Assembly: GCA_963402885.1 (NCBI GenBank)
Contig: OY727095.1
Coordinates: forward strand, 28,029,001-28,093,000
Length of the DNA stretch: 64,000 bases
Source: Antedon bifida
Lineage: Eukaryota > Echinodermata > Crinoidea > Comatulida > Antedonidae
Direction of reading: 5' to 3'
Below, piece after piece: positions 30,401-45,400 of this stretch. Both the position numbers and the translations under genes were made by a program. The notes below the pieces were generated by a model. That model saw only the letters and a program-made list of their open reading frames with translations, made no database searches and was not told where the DNA came from. The number at the start of each line of letters is the position of its first letter. Within the stretch, counting starts at the first letter, position 1.

Positions 30401-33400
30401 AATGTATTTCCACAGACATTATCAAAGTTTCGGAAAACCATGTGTGCATACTTACTAGAGGGTCAGCGAGCACACCCTGTACCAACTTGGAAATGCCAAG
30501 AGAGTTTAGGAAAGTATGGAAAAACATTAATAAAAGAGGGCCCAATAGAATTGAGAAAAAAAATACTATAGAGAACTTTTTAAAATAATTTTTAGGCATC
30601 TAGGTGCTTTTCAAACGTAGTGGAGAATGCATTGTGTTGGGTTGCTATACCACATGACATCAAATGAAATATATAACACATTAAACTTGACCCAATTTGT
30701 ATTGTATGTTAACCTACATTACATATAGTAAAAGTTTTTTTTTCTTTTTCTGATGGTATATAAATATGTTGCTTATATAGCAGGGTGCTTCATAATAAAT
30801 AATGCGTTTTATATCTGAAGTGCAGTGGACTAGATGCGCTGCCAACCAAATGGAGCTTACTGTATTCTTCTGTCAGCGACAGGGACAGGGCTGAACCAGT
30901 GCACTAGTAACCAATACTCTTCTGAGAGACGCACTTTGTTATTAAAGTGCACAGAAGCCACTGGACCTCCTTATCCAAGAATAGCTATTCTACACCAGGT
31001 ATAGAAGAGGCTTGAACCTGTGCCTATTAAGTGGCCCTGGCTTAAACCTCTCGGCCACTTAACTCAACATATAAAAAAATGTCAATTACAATTTATAAAT
31101 TATGTATTGAAAAGGTTTTTACACCGGATATTTTATGAGTTAAATGACAATTAAGTAATATAATAAACTATTAATTTTCTTGACAAACATCAATAACAAT
31201 CATAAAAAACAATTATTTTAACAAATAATTTTACATTTACCATCCTGAACAATATAGAAACAGCTGACAATCATCAAATTAGGAACTGATTCCATAGGCC
31301 ACCTGTTAATGGCCAGCTGTAGGAACACCTGCCGATATTGGTTAATGTCAGGGATATCAAGAACAGGTTCTTATAAGGGACTTCAGTGACAATAGCAGTA
31401 AAATTTACTGAAGCAAAGCCCTTGTCCGCACGGTACTTTGAAACGTGTTAATTTCAACAATATATTGCAAATGGACAATATTGTGGAGTGGACCACTTGG
31501 TTAATGACACTTCCCTGCAATTTTAGACATTTGTAAAAATAATGCAAATAGGACTATACAAGTAATTTTAGCCTTGTATTAAATGTACGCTCTATGGTTA
31601 ATTGAGATAATAGGAGAAAACAATGTAAGTTTGGCGCGACTAAACTCCGTCTAGTTTGTAGTCTACTCGTACTCATAGACTATTAACAGCGGTAATGTAC
31701 GAACATCGTACCCTAGCTACAGATAGGCCTATCAATGTGTTGTCGTGTTGGTGAATTAATTGACTTATATTATATATAATCTGTTACAAGTGTTAGGGTT
31801 AGACCCAGATAGGATTTATTTATACATAAAAATGTAGTTTACGACCTTAAAATAGACTAAAAAATGTAGGAAAATGTTATAACATTTCAGTCCTGGGCCC
31901 AATTTCGTGTTCAAGAACATTGGGTGGGTTGATACCTGAATCAGTCAATTAGCACCATAGATAATATAAAAAAAAGTGTCTAGGGCATTTTAAAATTAAA
32001 AACTATTGAATAGATATTAGTCAATTAGATAGAAGGATTATTCAACAATGAAATTGAATGCAAAAACTACCTTTATTCAACACGACAAACATTAATGACA
32101 AAAGAATATGTATTTTAGAAATGATTGATGACCATAATAAGAAAATAATTACAGTATTGGATAAATATTTTCATTAGTGATAAATATTAATGAAATTGAA
32201 TGAATATTAATAATGATTGATCTATTGATTGAATTAATAAAGCGCTTGATTACCTGTGTAATTAACCAAGAGATGATTGAAGGAATAATTGCAAAAATCA
32301 TCTAATATTATGAACACTTTAAAAAATGATTTGTTGGAATGAATATATAATAGTTGTATTATTGATAGGTGTCATATGATGAACAATGAGTGTGTTGACT
32401 GAACGTGCAGGCAGGAGAATCACATTTCATAAATTTTGATTGTTCAGAGAGTGATTCCAATGAGCCCATCAAAGTGAACAATAAGCGTTGACAAGAAACA
32501 TGCTGTAAATTTATTATATTAACATTGTTCTTTCTCACCCTGAAAGAAAGTAATAAATTCAACAGTAGCTGGTATGAAAAGAAATCTATGTGTGATGACA
32601 TAAAATGAATGGAAAGGCAAGCTATGTCAATTTAAACAATAAGAATCAACGCCTACGAACATTAATTTGTTCTTTTGTGAAAATTGAATACATTTTCTAA
32701 TTAACCAAACAAACCTTTTTATTGGATTACAAAGGTAACAATACAATATTTAAACTTAAGGTTTTCACTGATCTGACTTGACATTCAAACTCAACCTGAC
32801 GTGTCAAATAATCCTAATACCGTAAATGTTGTTACAAGTTTTGTGTACCCTAGACGTATGGGTAACAACAGATTTTTATTTTCGTGCTATAGCAAAAATT
32901 ATCCACCATACCCAACAACTTTTTTTGCACTTTTTTCACTTTCTAGGGAGCCACCGGATATGGTATTACATTGGTTAACTACCTAACTACTGAAAAATAT
33001 CTATCTAAAATTCATACCTGTACTGTGCCTTTAAATTACACCTTTATTACCAAAATAAAGTAAATCTTTTTCAATCAATGAACCTCAGGGCCCACAAGGG
33101 TCTTGTTTTCTTTAGAAACAAAGATCAAAAAAGTAAATCTTGTTTATGTACTTACTGGTGATATATGAAAAAACCAATTGTTTTTTTGTTTCATTAGACT
33201 TTTATTACCAGAACAAGTAAATCTTTCCTTATATAATTTGTTGATGAATTATGGTAGACTTTTATTCCCAACAACAAAGTAATTCTACCCTGTTTTGTTA
33301 GTCGTATAAAAGAATTTTATCAGACAAATGAGTAAATCAAACTCTTCCTCTGTGTTGTTGAAGATACAAACTAATATACACAGCAGGCCGTGATTTACAC

Positions 33401-36400
33401 ATTATATTTTATTTGTGAGGTGAATTTATTAGAGTGCTGAGGGAGACAGTAAATTACCTGACTGCACTTTTGTTACCAACTTGTGATAAAACAAAGTCCT
33501 AAGCAGTGAATCAATTCTTATGTTTGAACAAATGTATATGTTAAAGACACTATTCCTCAATTGTTGATGTTTTGTAATATGAACGTTAGTAATATGAATG
33601 TTAGTATTAGAATAATCACAATAGACCCATATATTTAATAATATATTATATTTTAAAATAAAATGCAGTTTTAATTAGATCAAAAAAATGTAGGGATAGT
33701 ATCTTTAAAACATTTTCTCACACCTAACAATGACATAAGTTTGTCTTAATAAAATACTCTGAACATTCATTCATTCACAGTAGACCTCTTCTTTGGAATA
33801 TCAATATTCAGGGGACACCTCTATTAAGGGGACACTTCATGTGAAACAAACAAGGTGAAATATATGTTTTAACACAAGGCATATTCAAGAGACATACCTA
33901 GTGGACACTTTCCTGTGAAATGAAAAAAGGGCAATATGTTTTAAACAAGGCTTATAAGGCTCTGTCTATCAAACTTTATGTGACAAAAAAATGTGATGTG
34001 CCCATATATATGGACATGATGTCATATCACTACCATATTTGGGCATATCACTACTATATTTGGGCACATCATACTTTTTTTTGTCGTCAAACTAGTTTAT
34101 TAGTGTAGACAGAGCTTAAGGGGACACTTTGTTGGGTCTCAAAATGTATCTACTTTATAATGTTTGAAACCACAGTGAGATATATTGTGGTTTAAAATGA
34201 TTATTTGTGAAATTTAAAGATAATAATTTTCATTCATTAATAATTGTTTATACAGTACTTATAAAATATGATATTGAAAATAATTTGTTTTTAATTTGAT
34301 TCAAGTATTTCAAAAGCAGATAAATGTATTTATTATTTGTTTTCATACAAAAGCATGTTTACAACAAGGATCAATGTGAAATGAAAGGTACACTAAAACA
34401 AAAAAGCAGAGCTTGAACAAGTTGGTCACATTATTGTATGTATATTAATGATGACAAAATGTTGTGGCTGTTTTTACACATGAATGTGTTAAAAGACATG
34501 ATATATTTCCATCATTGACTGTGAATGTGATTGTCACAGAACTAAATGAAATCCAACAATCCTAATAAAGATACGTACTTAGGTCCCAAGATATGACAAC
34601 ATGTTACGACATACAACGATATGTCAAACACGAATAATTGATTCTAAAATCATCTCAAGGAAGTTAAATTATTTAAAGAAACTTCCTATTCTTCTGTTTA
34701 ATTTTGGATTCTGTCATAATATTGATGTAACGCAGTCAACACAAAACACGCTGTGCACCTTCCTTTCCTCGGCACGAAAAACACAAAAGTTGGCTGAATG
34801 GGTGCAATATGAAATTTACCTTTCGTATTTACCCAATCAATGGTCAGTGAAGATAAGGAATGCGTTGATGTATGTACTAGATTTTGCCACTTTTTCTATC
34901 GATTCCAGTACGGTCTGCTACCTAAATTTTGCTTTGTGTAGAATTATCAACTAGTGGAAATTACATTGAAAGTAATCTATCCACCCACAACATACATTCA
35001 ACAAATGAATGTTAATAAAATACTATGCTGGTATTAATCATTTAAAAAGACAATTCTCATTGAAATCAAATAAAAACAATAAACATAACAAACTATGCAA
35101 TTTTATAATGTAAAAATACATCATTAATCTTGAATTGTCAAAAAATCACCTCCGAGATAATTCGCAGTATCCTTTTGTTATAAAAAACGTGTCAACATAA
35201 CTACTAACAAGTTGAACCCAAATGGATATATAGGTAGATATTTAATGAAAATTGTCTCATAAATTAATTTAAATCTTTTACCACCACTAATTAAATTAAA
35301 TGCTTTATCCTCTATAGATAGAAGAAACCCATTTATACAGTTTTCATTCTCGTTACATAAGGTTACATAAAGCGTGAATGAGAAATACAGACAAAAACAG
35401 CATCGACTATTCATGAGACAAACATAACAGTTAACTTCGATTTCCACTGACCGATCCTCAACCTTTCTAAGCAAAGAGAATATTAATTAACGGGTTACAC
35501 TTAATCTGTTTTAGTATGTTCTACACCGTCACGCCGAAGATAAATGACTCACTTTATGTCGAATCTGCATATCAAATGCAGAAAACTGCTCCCTAGTTGG
35601 GTACATATCTTTTGCTTTCTTGCTCTTGACAAGAAGCAATTTGTTCTTTCTAAAAGTATATCATGATTTTGTTGGCTCACCTTAATGGCTCCTGTGTTCC
35701 TTGATTAGTATAATGCCAGCAGAGAAGACCAACAAGGTCAAGAACCTTGGCCGAACACAGGACATACACAGTCAAAGGTTGAAGGTCGTTGTCTCCGGTC
35801 GCCATGGTGAAATAAATATTAATCTTTTTCACATTACCAGAACCTACATGTGCCTATGATTTATAAATGTAAAAATAAATTCATATCTATTTTATTTGCC
35901 TTTTCACTAGAATACAACACTTTATGAACTTTTTGGTTGATCATACATTATTAGTCTTCACTCGAAGTATCTGGCATTCAATCATCAAACTAACTCTAAT
36001 GTATTTGTGTTTATTTGACATTCAAATAGTCTTGAAAAGAAACCCATACTATCTTGAAAAGAAGCCCAGTGGGCGTGATCTCCAGATGGGATTCTTTTCG
36101 AGATTACAAACCAAAAACCAAAAAGGAAGCCCATGTCAAAGGTTTTACGGTACTTCGTTCACTGCATTGTGATGGAATGAAAAACTAACCTTGCCATCAT
36201 ATCTGCTATACTCTGAGAATGGATTATTGGTTTGATGTGGAAACTGTTCAAGCTGTGTTGCCAGTGTTGATTTCCCGCTTGTTGTAACTGGTAAAACCTC
36301 TTTCTTCGCAAATAATATATTAAGATCTTCAGCTGAAAAACACAATAATGAATAAAAATATGTATAAATTGGATATTGAATAAAAAGAACAAATTTGTTA

Positions 36401-39400
36401 ATAAATGAACTGAAAGATTGTTTAATGTGGCCAGATCTTTGAGGGCTACCAAACTTAAAAGCTGAGCGGAGGCTGAGCTCTGTGGCTGTATTTGCAAAGG
36501 TAGTATTTGTGAAAATTAAAATGCGTAACAACCAATCAGAGTTCAGAAATATTTGATTTGTGTAAATAGATTTGCCTACTACTGTGGATAAAACACTTTT
36601 CACTATTGGTATTCACTTTCTTTTCTATTTTATTTTCTTCTCCCTATTACATAACAATTTAGATCAAGTGTTTCCCTAGTCTACGTGTGATGGTGGTGAA
36701 ATGGCCACTGGTTCACACAAATTGTTATCCAGGGGTTACAATAATTAACTTAACCAATGGCCAGGATAGGGAGAACTACAAAGACAATGTTTTTTTTTTT
36801 GTCTTCAAAATACAAAGCAACTAAATCATGTGAAAGAACATTGGGTTCATTTCATATGTGATGTGAAACTTAATATTCATGTAATAAGGTGTATGGAATT
36901 ATTGCTATTGTTATTCTTTTTTTAACAGTGTTTGAACTTGACACATGATGCTATAATTGTACTTAAAACTTATAATCACACAAACAATATTAACTCATGT
37001 ATAGTAGACTACATAGAACACGGTGAAAACAAAAGACAAATAATGATGTTGATTTAGATATTGCCAAGACAATCTGTGTACACGCATTCAAATGGTCAGA
37101 CGACACAGCGTTAGTAGACTTTGCTTCTTTAGGCGTTATCACTGACAAGTTGGTAATAATAAGCCAGATTCTTTGCTAATTCGCATGTGATTTGTGTCAT
37201 TTGAGATAGGCTAGATGTAGCTAAAGTGGCTGACTTGGAAATATAACACTATCTCGCCCCTGGTTAGATAGACATTTTAAAAGGAGCAATCGATCTGTAA
37301 GTTTAAGGTTCGATTTTGCAGCGGTTACGCTACTTGGCAATTGTTGAAATAAGTCGAATCAAGATAAGTAGAAAGAAACAGAAGAAAAAAAATTTCTTAC
37401 AAAAAACGTCTTTTATATTAGTTTTACCACTTTTTCAACAATGAATTTGTTGTATTACATTACAGTGTTACTCAAGTAACTCCAATCTATCTGCTATTAC
37501 TAATTAATTTAAAAATTGCGTATGCTACATCTATATGATAGGATAGAGTTTGTACGTTTGTTGTACGTTTGTCATACGAGACATCAAAATTACCGGAATT
37601 TACACTGGAGTGGTGTTGTGGTGGGAGTTAACGCCATGGGGGGGGGGGGGGAAGATGTTTAATAGGCTACTTATAATATAAGTAATAATCAGTTTTTACT
37701 GCATCCTGAATGCATCCTACAGACGTATACTGTATAACTTACTTCTTAAAGTCATTCCTAAAACACTCATAAGAACAAACATTATTGATTTAGCTAATGC
37801 GATACCAATACGTTAAACCACCCTCAAATACTCTAAAGAAAAGAGTATTTACGATATTGAACGCCTCAAACGCATGCAACAAAGGAAAGCCAGAACGGTT
37901 AGAACACTGAGAAGTTCTCGGCACTGTCCAAACACAACTGAAGATGATTTATAGCAAAATCATTGATCACCTCGTGTGATGTATTAAGAATCAATTCCAC
38001 TAATGATGGGAAAGAAAGAAAGAAAAGTGCTTTTGGAATACAGATGGGTAGATGACTGAAGCTTTGATAAGTGATATTATCAAGTTTGTATGATCGATTA
38101 AAAAACTAGTCTTCAAAACTGAGCTGACAGTGGGGGTAAGAGCAAATAACCCTAGGTTGTAAAAATACAAACTGGCAAAATGTTCAAAAACCTAGATCTG
38201 CTGAATATCATAATGTGTAGACAAAACGATTTGCATAGGCCTACGGATCATTTTTAAGGCCAGGGCTGGTATTCATCAAAAGGTTTTTTAGGTCAAGATA
38301 ATAAACTTAATAAAGGTTTAAGAATTTTGCTTAGGTTGAAAAAAAAAAAATTGTTCCTTAAACAGAGTTTAAAACGATTTTTTTACTAAGCACATTTGAA
38401 AATCCAACCCTTGGTTTCCATTATCACTACACTGCATGTAAAACAGTCACCCAACAAATGATTGTACTGTACATACACGGCATAGAAAGCAACCTGGATA
38501 TTCCTTGACGTCGATTAAACTCAGGTATGTGATTGGTCAGATTTTGTTGCAGACTGAAAAGTACTGTAGAACCCGGTTTAACTTTCAGTTTTCTTAATGA
38601 ATAAAGAGAAAGTAATCTTAGTAGCGAATATATAGAAAAAACGCTTACAATTATCAGACTATAGAATCTTACCACTTAGTTGTTGTTCATTTTCCCGCCA
38701 TTGGACACGTTTATATTGACTCTGTACCTTGCGTTCGCGACGTAACTTCTCCAAGCGCATGGCGGTGTTGGTACGTTGCCGGAATCCCATCTCAAATGAT
38801 GACTCAATATCATATGATTCGTTGTAAATTGATGTGTCTTCCATAACTAGGGCAAAAAATAAATATCAAATAATTATTTCTTCAACTTCAACAGAATCAT
38901 TAAAAATTAAACAATGATTTTCATGGTATTTATTGTGTGCCTGTTGAAAGTAATAAACATTGAAGTGTAAATTATGATTTAATTTGAATTACTTTTTTGT
39001 TTGTGTTTCTTATGTTCAGGGCGTTCATTAAATTTTCTATTGCCTAGTGTTTAAAGGGAATTGTTCCGTCATCACTGTTATGCAGGACGTATTGTATTGT
39101 TTGATATTATCGCTTCCAATTTCTCTTTACTTTCTGTCATTTCTCTGTCCAACCAAACATCAAAATTATTGATATACGTAGCATTCTTTAATCTGGCATC
39201 TTCTGCTTGCCTAATGAACTCCAGCATAAATGATAATACACCACCTAGTTCGGACAGAAAAATATTTACGCCATGTACTGTAGCACTAACATTTAAGACG
39301 CGAATATGAATACCTCTTCACCAGTGCATCAATCAGTGTTTAAATAATGTACACTGTAACTATTTATTTATTAATTTCTACATATTTAAAAACAATTTGT

Positions 39401-42400
39401 GAAAAAAGGAATCAATATGGTTCTCAACTTTAATGCCTTTAATTTCATATTACTTGGGCTCCTGCGAGAGGGCGTGGATCTGTGAGTGTAATGCAAGAAA
39501 TGACTGTTTAGTGGAGTTGTAGTTTTGTTTTCCAATCCTATTGGTTCAAGTCATGATAATTTATAGTTTATCCATCCTGTAATTGGTCATTTTCTTACTG
39601 TTGGAGGCATATGAAATTTTAAAAAACTGCATTCTAATCCATGATATTGAAAAACTACTATCAAAACCCTTCATTTTGTTGTGTTAAGAGACAAAAATGG
39701 AACAATACCATTGAGTTTGACTATAGATGGCAATCAGACATCTGTAAAAATATTCAAAATAGTTACTAGTTAATTTGTAAAGTAGACTTTCATCATCTCT
39801 CTTCACAGCTCTTTGTGAAAACAGTCACATTTAAAATATTTGATTTGTATGAAAACAGTGTTTTAAATTTCTGGCAAAGCGCAAACCTTTCTAGTAAACA
39901 CACTTTTTGAAAAAATCATAAAAAATATAAATGTTGAATTTATTTATTGTTTGTTTTGCCTATCTGGATAATGAAGTGTTTCTTCAAAATACAAGACTAA
40001 ACATTTTGGCAAATTTAAACCTAATACTGGTCAAATTAGCAATTGAAGTGACGGTACCTATCTCTTGTATGTTAACACTCATGAGTAGATTTTGCCATGT
40101 ACTTGTGACATCACACGCGATTGTTATGAAATCATATGTACATCCCTAATACGTTGTTATAATATGGTTCTCGGTCCAAGTTGTCCTTTAAGGGTGCCAC
40201 AGAACAAAAGCTTTTGCTTGTTTGTGGCTAACCTGTTTTTCACACTTTTTGTACTTTTTTTACGGTCATTTAATATGGAAAATAAAGAATACTCAATACA
40301 ATACAATTATTATTCCTACTCTGAGAAAAAATAATGTTTTAAGACGAAGTTATCAACTTATTGTTTACTTGCCGGTAAACATGCGAACTCTCTCATGAAT
40401 CAGTTTCCAAAATGAAATAATTTGTTGAAAACGAATAATACTATCCAACAAGATTATCTTTACAGTTTGTGAAAAAAATATCTTCTTTTTTTTTCAATTT
40501 GATTTCTTCTTAATACAGTACTTGTCAATAACAAGAAAGATAACCCAATACATTTTTTATTTTGTATATTACAAAGACATTTTTATCGATAAGACCTGAA
40601 CTTTGTGATAATTTCTCTAAACAAGAGTTTTTATTGTATTCTTTCATGTCCATTCCCCATGTGAATTAAGAAGCATGATAGCGTTCAATTACGGATAAAC
40701 ACAACGACAGCTGAGGCCCGGTAACCTGTGAACTAATCAATCGTGTTAAAGGGAAACGATAAGATACATACCAAGTTACGAATTTCAAATGTAAACTAAA
40801 TTTGATTGGGATGTTATACAATTATACATTTACTTTTATATATCTAACTGTAGCAATAATTAAAGATTTGAATTTGAAAATTTAAATTACACATTATAGT
40901 AACTTTCTTTTGCGCCACAGCCAAACATAAGTGACATAGTATGCAAATACTATGTTTCTGAGTTGAATAAGAAGAATATTTTCATGCATTGAAAGATGGA
41001 CTGTTCTAAGGACATTTGGGCTTTAAATTAAACAAATATTCTCCCCAACCAAAACATTGTTTTATAACACATCTATACAGTACATTCTAAAGTAAACTTT
41101 TATTCAATTAATCTGTTGCTTATTTCCATCATAGGCATCGTATGGTTATCATATAGTTATAGAATGAAAAATGTTCTAATTTCTTTTGTTTTATGTAAGA
41201 AAAATATATGTTTATCTAATTATCAATAATTGTTATCGTCTTATTGTGAATGGGTCTTAAGCCATAGTTAAAACTGTTTTAATCATAAATTACTCATTTT
41301 AATTTGAAAAGAATTTACCTAAATGTTCAATTATTAATGTTATTTTTTTTAATGATTTTTCTTTCTTCTCTTTCTTGTATTTATAATATGAAATTGATGC
41401 ATAAAGATGAAAGGAAAACATTTTTTTCTTTTTCTTCTTGAGCACAATAACTTCAAATTAATGTGCTTAAGATGAAACAAAGTGAATCTTGAAAACGACA
41501 GGAGTGTACTTAGCTTTTCAATTTTGCAGATGACATAAATGGAAACATGAATTCCTTAGAGTGACTGTTATTCATCATAAGGGAAAAATCTAAAAAGTCA
41601 ACCACATAAAATGTTTCCAAACTCTGATATGAGTAGTACACGATGTATGCATCCCATCAACTAAGTATCTTAAATGCAAAACTGTTGTTTCTTTTAGCAG
41701 GTGATATTAGTGCAGATTGAAATAGCACTATTTACTCATGTTTGAAAAACCAGGATCTTACTCCAGTTTGAACAAACACCAACCAATCCATGTTTCCAGC
41801 AAGTAAAATGCATTTAAAATAAGATTGTTTTTTCAATTAACAATATACGTGATCAAATAACTGATTAAATAGCGTGTGAACAAAATATTACCTCTATTTT
41901 CTTAGCAGAAGAAATGGGAAAAATTTCAAATAATGTTTTATATGGTGTTATCAAAATAACGGTTAAAACACCAAATCAATTGCATGTTGGAAAAACTTTA
42001 ACCACTTATCAATAACGGTCTTTGATTGAGAGTGTAGGTAACAGTCTTTAATTTCACTTTTTCAAACACGAATTCAGCAGAAATGCAGTCTGTTGTAAAA
42101 ATATGATTTAACTACTGTACAATACAATTTTTGGAGATAATTCATCAGAAACACCCTCTGAGAAAGACCAATTTGAATGTTATTTAAAAAATCAAATTGT
42201 AATGAAAACTAGATTTTTATATCAGTGATCTTGAACATTTTTTTTTTCCAGCGGATTATCTGGTTTTTTTTTTACATTCATTATCAAGAGCTCACATGCC
42301 GCAAACATTGTCGGAGTAAAGTAGGAAACCAGTTACATTTTACAATTAAAACTCTATATTGTATTTTGGATTTTAATCGATTTAATCATATTTAACATTG

Positions 42401-45400
42401 GCCTATTAACCATATTTTAACATTGGCCTATAGCATTTGTGCAATTTGATGTATTTTTCTTGTAATTTTATTGTCTGTTATTGTCTTAACTACGCCAAGC
42501 AAAATGACTTCCATTTTAAGTGGACCAATAAAATTTGATGTATTGTCCCCCTGAAAAAATAATTCTTAAAAAAGTTTTTGTTGAACATTCCATTTTAATG
42601 TAACATAATAGTTATCCACTTTGACCAAAAATTGGATCGAAAAAAAAATGTTTTACCTGAAAAAATGTTATTTAAAGCAAAAAAATGATCAAATTGGCTG
42701 CCAGCCAATGGATTTTTGGTTGAATTTAACCATTTATTTTGTCATTTTACAAGTGAAAACATTATTTTTTTCGGTTTTTTTTTCTATGGAAGTGATTTTG
42801 TATCTGATAATTTTAAATCTAGTTTTGTTTTTTTCATATAAATGATGCATTACATTTATTATGTTTTGTTACCATCTATACCTCTGTGACGAGCATAAAA
42901 CAAATAGTTATAGTTAGTTATCTGATTTTTCCCCTAAAAAGTGGAGGTGTGCAAAGGCTCTAAATAAGGCTAAAACTAATGAATACAATACAATATATTT
43001 TATTAAAAAAAAGAATTAATTGTTGTGATTCATATGTGACAAAAAACATTTTTTTTTCTTTTTCTCTTCTTTTTTTAATACTCCATTTATAGCTAAAAAC
43101 ATCTAAACTGATTAAGCTTAAGCTTTTGAACATGTTAAAATGTACCTCATTACTGTAGTTACAAGATGCTGTTTTTTTGTTTATTGTGTTTTAATTCTCA
43201 TTGACTCCAATGGTCCATTACAGGTAAACGAAAACGTCTTTATTCAGACTACATCTTAAACAAATGGTCTTTTAAGTTGCCACAAGACTACGCTTTAACC
43301 ACGTTTTTTAGATGAATCGCATTAAAACTACTTTTAACACTTCCTTTCCGAGCAATTACCACCGGACAATATTCCGTTCTTATCTGCCAGATCCTGATCA
43401 ATCATGAAGGAATTACCAGAACGTTTATACACACACTCCGACTGGAAAAAAATAGAAAGCCATTCAAATGTTGAGATGTAATGAAATCAATGGAGATCGA
43501 ATCAATCAATGACAAGATGGATAATTACATGGATATCAATGATGGATGAATGTTTTCTTACTAATCATCTTCACAAATTATCTTTCAATAAGAAAATCAC
43601 TTTAAGAATCATCATCGGGCATAGAAACTCATCTTCGACGTGGATTATCCGAGAGAAGTGAGTGTTATTGCGGCGTTATTAATACTATACACAGGGTTAT
43701 CTGATGTTGAGAACCGCTGCTTAAGACTTGAGAGCCTATGCTAAGCTATTGGTTTATGAAATGCCTTGTTTAAGCACAGACCAATTAACGCTTTTAAGGA
43801 CATAATTAAAATCATTTTCGTTTGAGTTATTCTTGCCGAGCAGTTATGTAAACAACGTAGATAAGAAGCGGTAATATTCTAAACAAATATGAAGATCAAT
43901 CATTACAAGTGTCCAATTGTAATAAGCCGACGTTATTATATCTCGATAACGATCTTAACAAATTATACACTCCGATATGAATATCATTACAACTAATTGT
44001 TTGGGAACAAATATTATGAAATATAAGATCTTAGATTATAAGGCAGAAGATTAATGCGACAAAATCCTATTTTAAATTATACTTAGTGTTATTGTTGAAT
44101 GACAATAACAGGATCAGACTTTGTTTTGCACATTTACTGGGGAAGTGGGTGAATAGTGTACAAATAAATAAATTTTAGGAGTTGAATGGATAACATTTCA
44201 ATGAGGTGAAGAATGAAAAAATGTAATCTATTCCACGACTTGTTATAATAAATTAATGCCATTTTTAAAAATTGAGTTTAGTTTTTTAGGGCTGATTTCA
44301 GTTGTATAAAGGGTAGCTTTGAATTTTTCAAATAGATTAAAAATATAATTGTTATATCTCATAAAACATTATATCTCATCTCTGTTAAATTTGTGCACCC
44401 AAACATATCATCTACAAAAATGTTAAGATTACCCAAAATGCAATCAAACATTCAAGATGCTACAGTACTGTACAATAGTTTAATCAATTAAATAACAGTT
44501 ATTTTACATTGCAGAAAAGATGAATGGTGTTCTAACACCAATAAAAAATTTGGTGTTTTTAATTGCTCAGTCTGCAATTTATCCGGTTAATGAAAATGTG
44601 TTCAGTTTTTGCTGCCAAAGAATTTTGGATAATCTTGTTATTTGGAGGTAATAATTTCCACGGTTATTAACCAGTTAAATGGTGTTCTAAATACCAATAA
44701 AAAATTAGGTGTTCCATTTAACCAGTTATTGAAAATGTTTTTCTTTTATAAGAAATTGGAGGTAATAATCCACACTAATCAGTTATTTTTTGCAGTAGAA
44801 ACAGGCTCTTAAATGGACATACAGACCATATTTTGAGATCCAGTTTATACCTATAAGTCTGTAAGGTGTACAGTACCTTTGAATTTGTGCAATTGTAAGT
44901 TAACAAACTTAGAAGCGGCTTTGTTATATTAAATACAAATTTATAATAAATTCTTGTATTATCTACAAGTTAAAGTCTGTAGATTAACATTAGAACTATT
45001 GTATCATATCAATTTTGAATTAATTTCAAATTGTCTAGAATAAATAGTTAATGATGTTTTAGGAGATAGAAAAAATAGTGTGTGTGTGTTTGCAAATGAT
45101 CAGAAGCTGATCCTTCCATCAGTTTACAGTCCATTTAAGTTGAAATAATAGCGTTCAACTATTCATCACACTAGATAATTGGATTTTTGTAGATCTCAGA
45201 TAAATTATAGCGTCTTCAGTAAAATGTAGTTATTTGTTTCACCAGTAATCCAACACAATCAGCAATCGCATCCCGAGGGGCCGTAACAATAATAACAGAC
45301 AATATCGTTCAATATTAAAACAGAACCATTATCACCGGTACCACGCTCCGTACTGAATACTTTTTACCATTCGTTCCCCTTGGAAGAGCAGAGCGCAGCG

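Larger units (their letters stand above)
24815..35680 (-). other. SIN1 intron 4 (10.9 kb)
   Basis: GTGAGC to TTTCAG. This is the most repeat-rich intron. It holds three TTAA-family MITEs and one internally deleted copy, GGGGACAC-family pieces with a nested MITE, and two SINEs. ORFs at 26680-26865, 30387-30599 and 34601-34954 lack recognisable homology. Intron 5 (22902-24631, GTATGT to CAACAG) holds a SINE at about 24080-24310 and a hairpin at 23265-23306. Confidence 0.8.

Noticed and set aside
30387..30599. Two ORFs on opposite strands over the same bases (63 and 70 codons)
   Set aside because: Mirror ORFs with no recognised homology. The plus-strand frame looks slightly protein-like, but neither has an exon signal I can support.
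33920..34108. 62-codon ORF with repeated [17 protein letters not shown] sequence
   Set aside because: It is the palindromic interior of a MITE.
34601..34954. 117-codon plus-strand ORF in SIN1 intron 4
   Set aside because: It opens at a non-ATG codon, has no recognised domain, and its composition follows the AT-rich background.
36145..36603. 152-codon ORF as a separate gene
   Set aside because: Only 36332-36190 is coding (SIN1 exon 3). The rest is read-through into introns.
37303..37330. Isolated box B-like GGTTCGATTTTG as a tRNA
   Set aside because: No matching box A or stems at the right distance.
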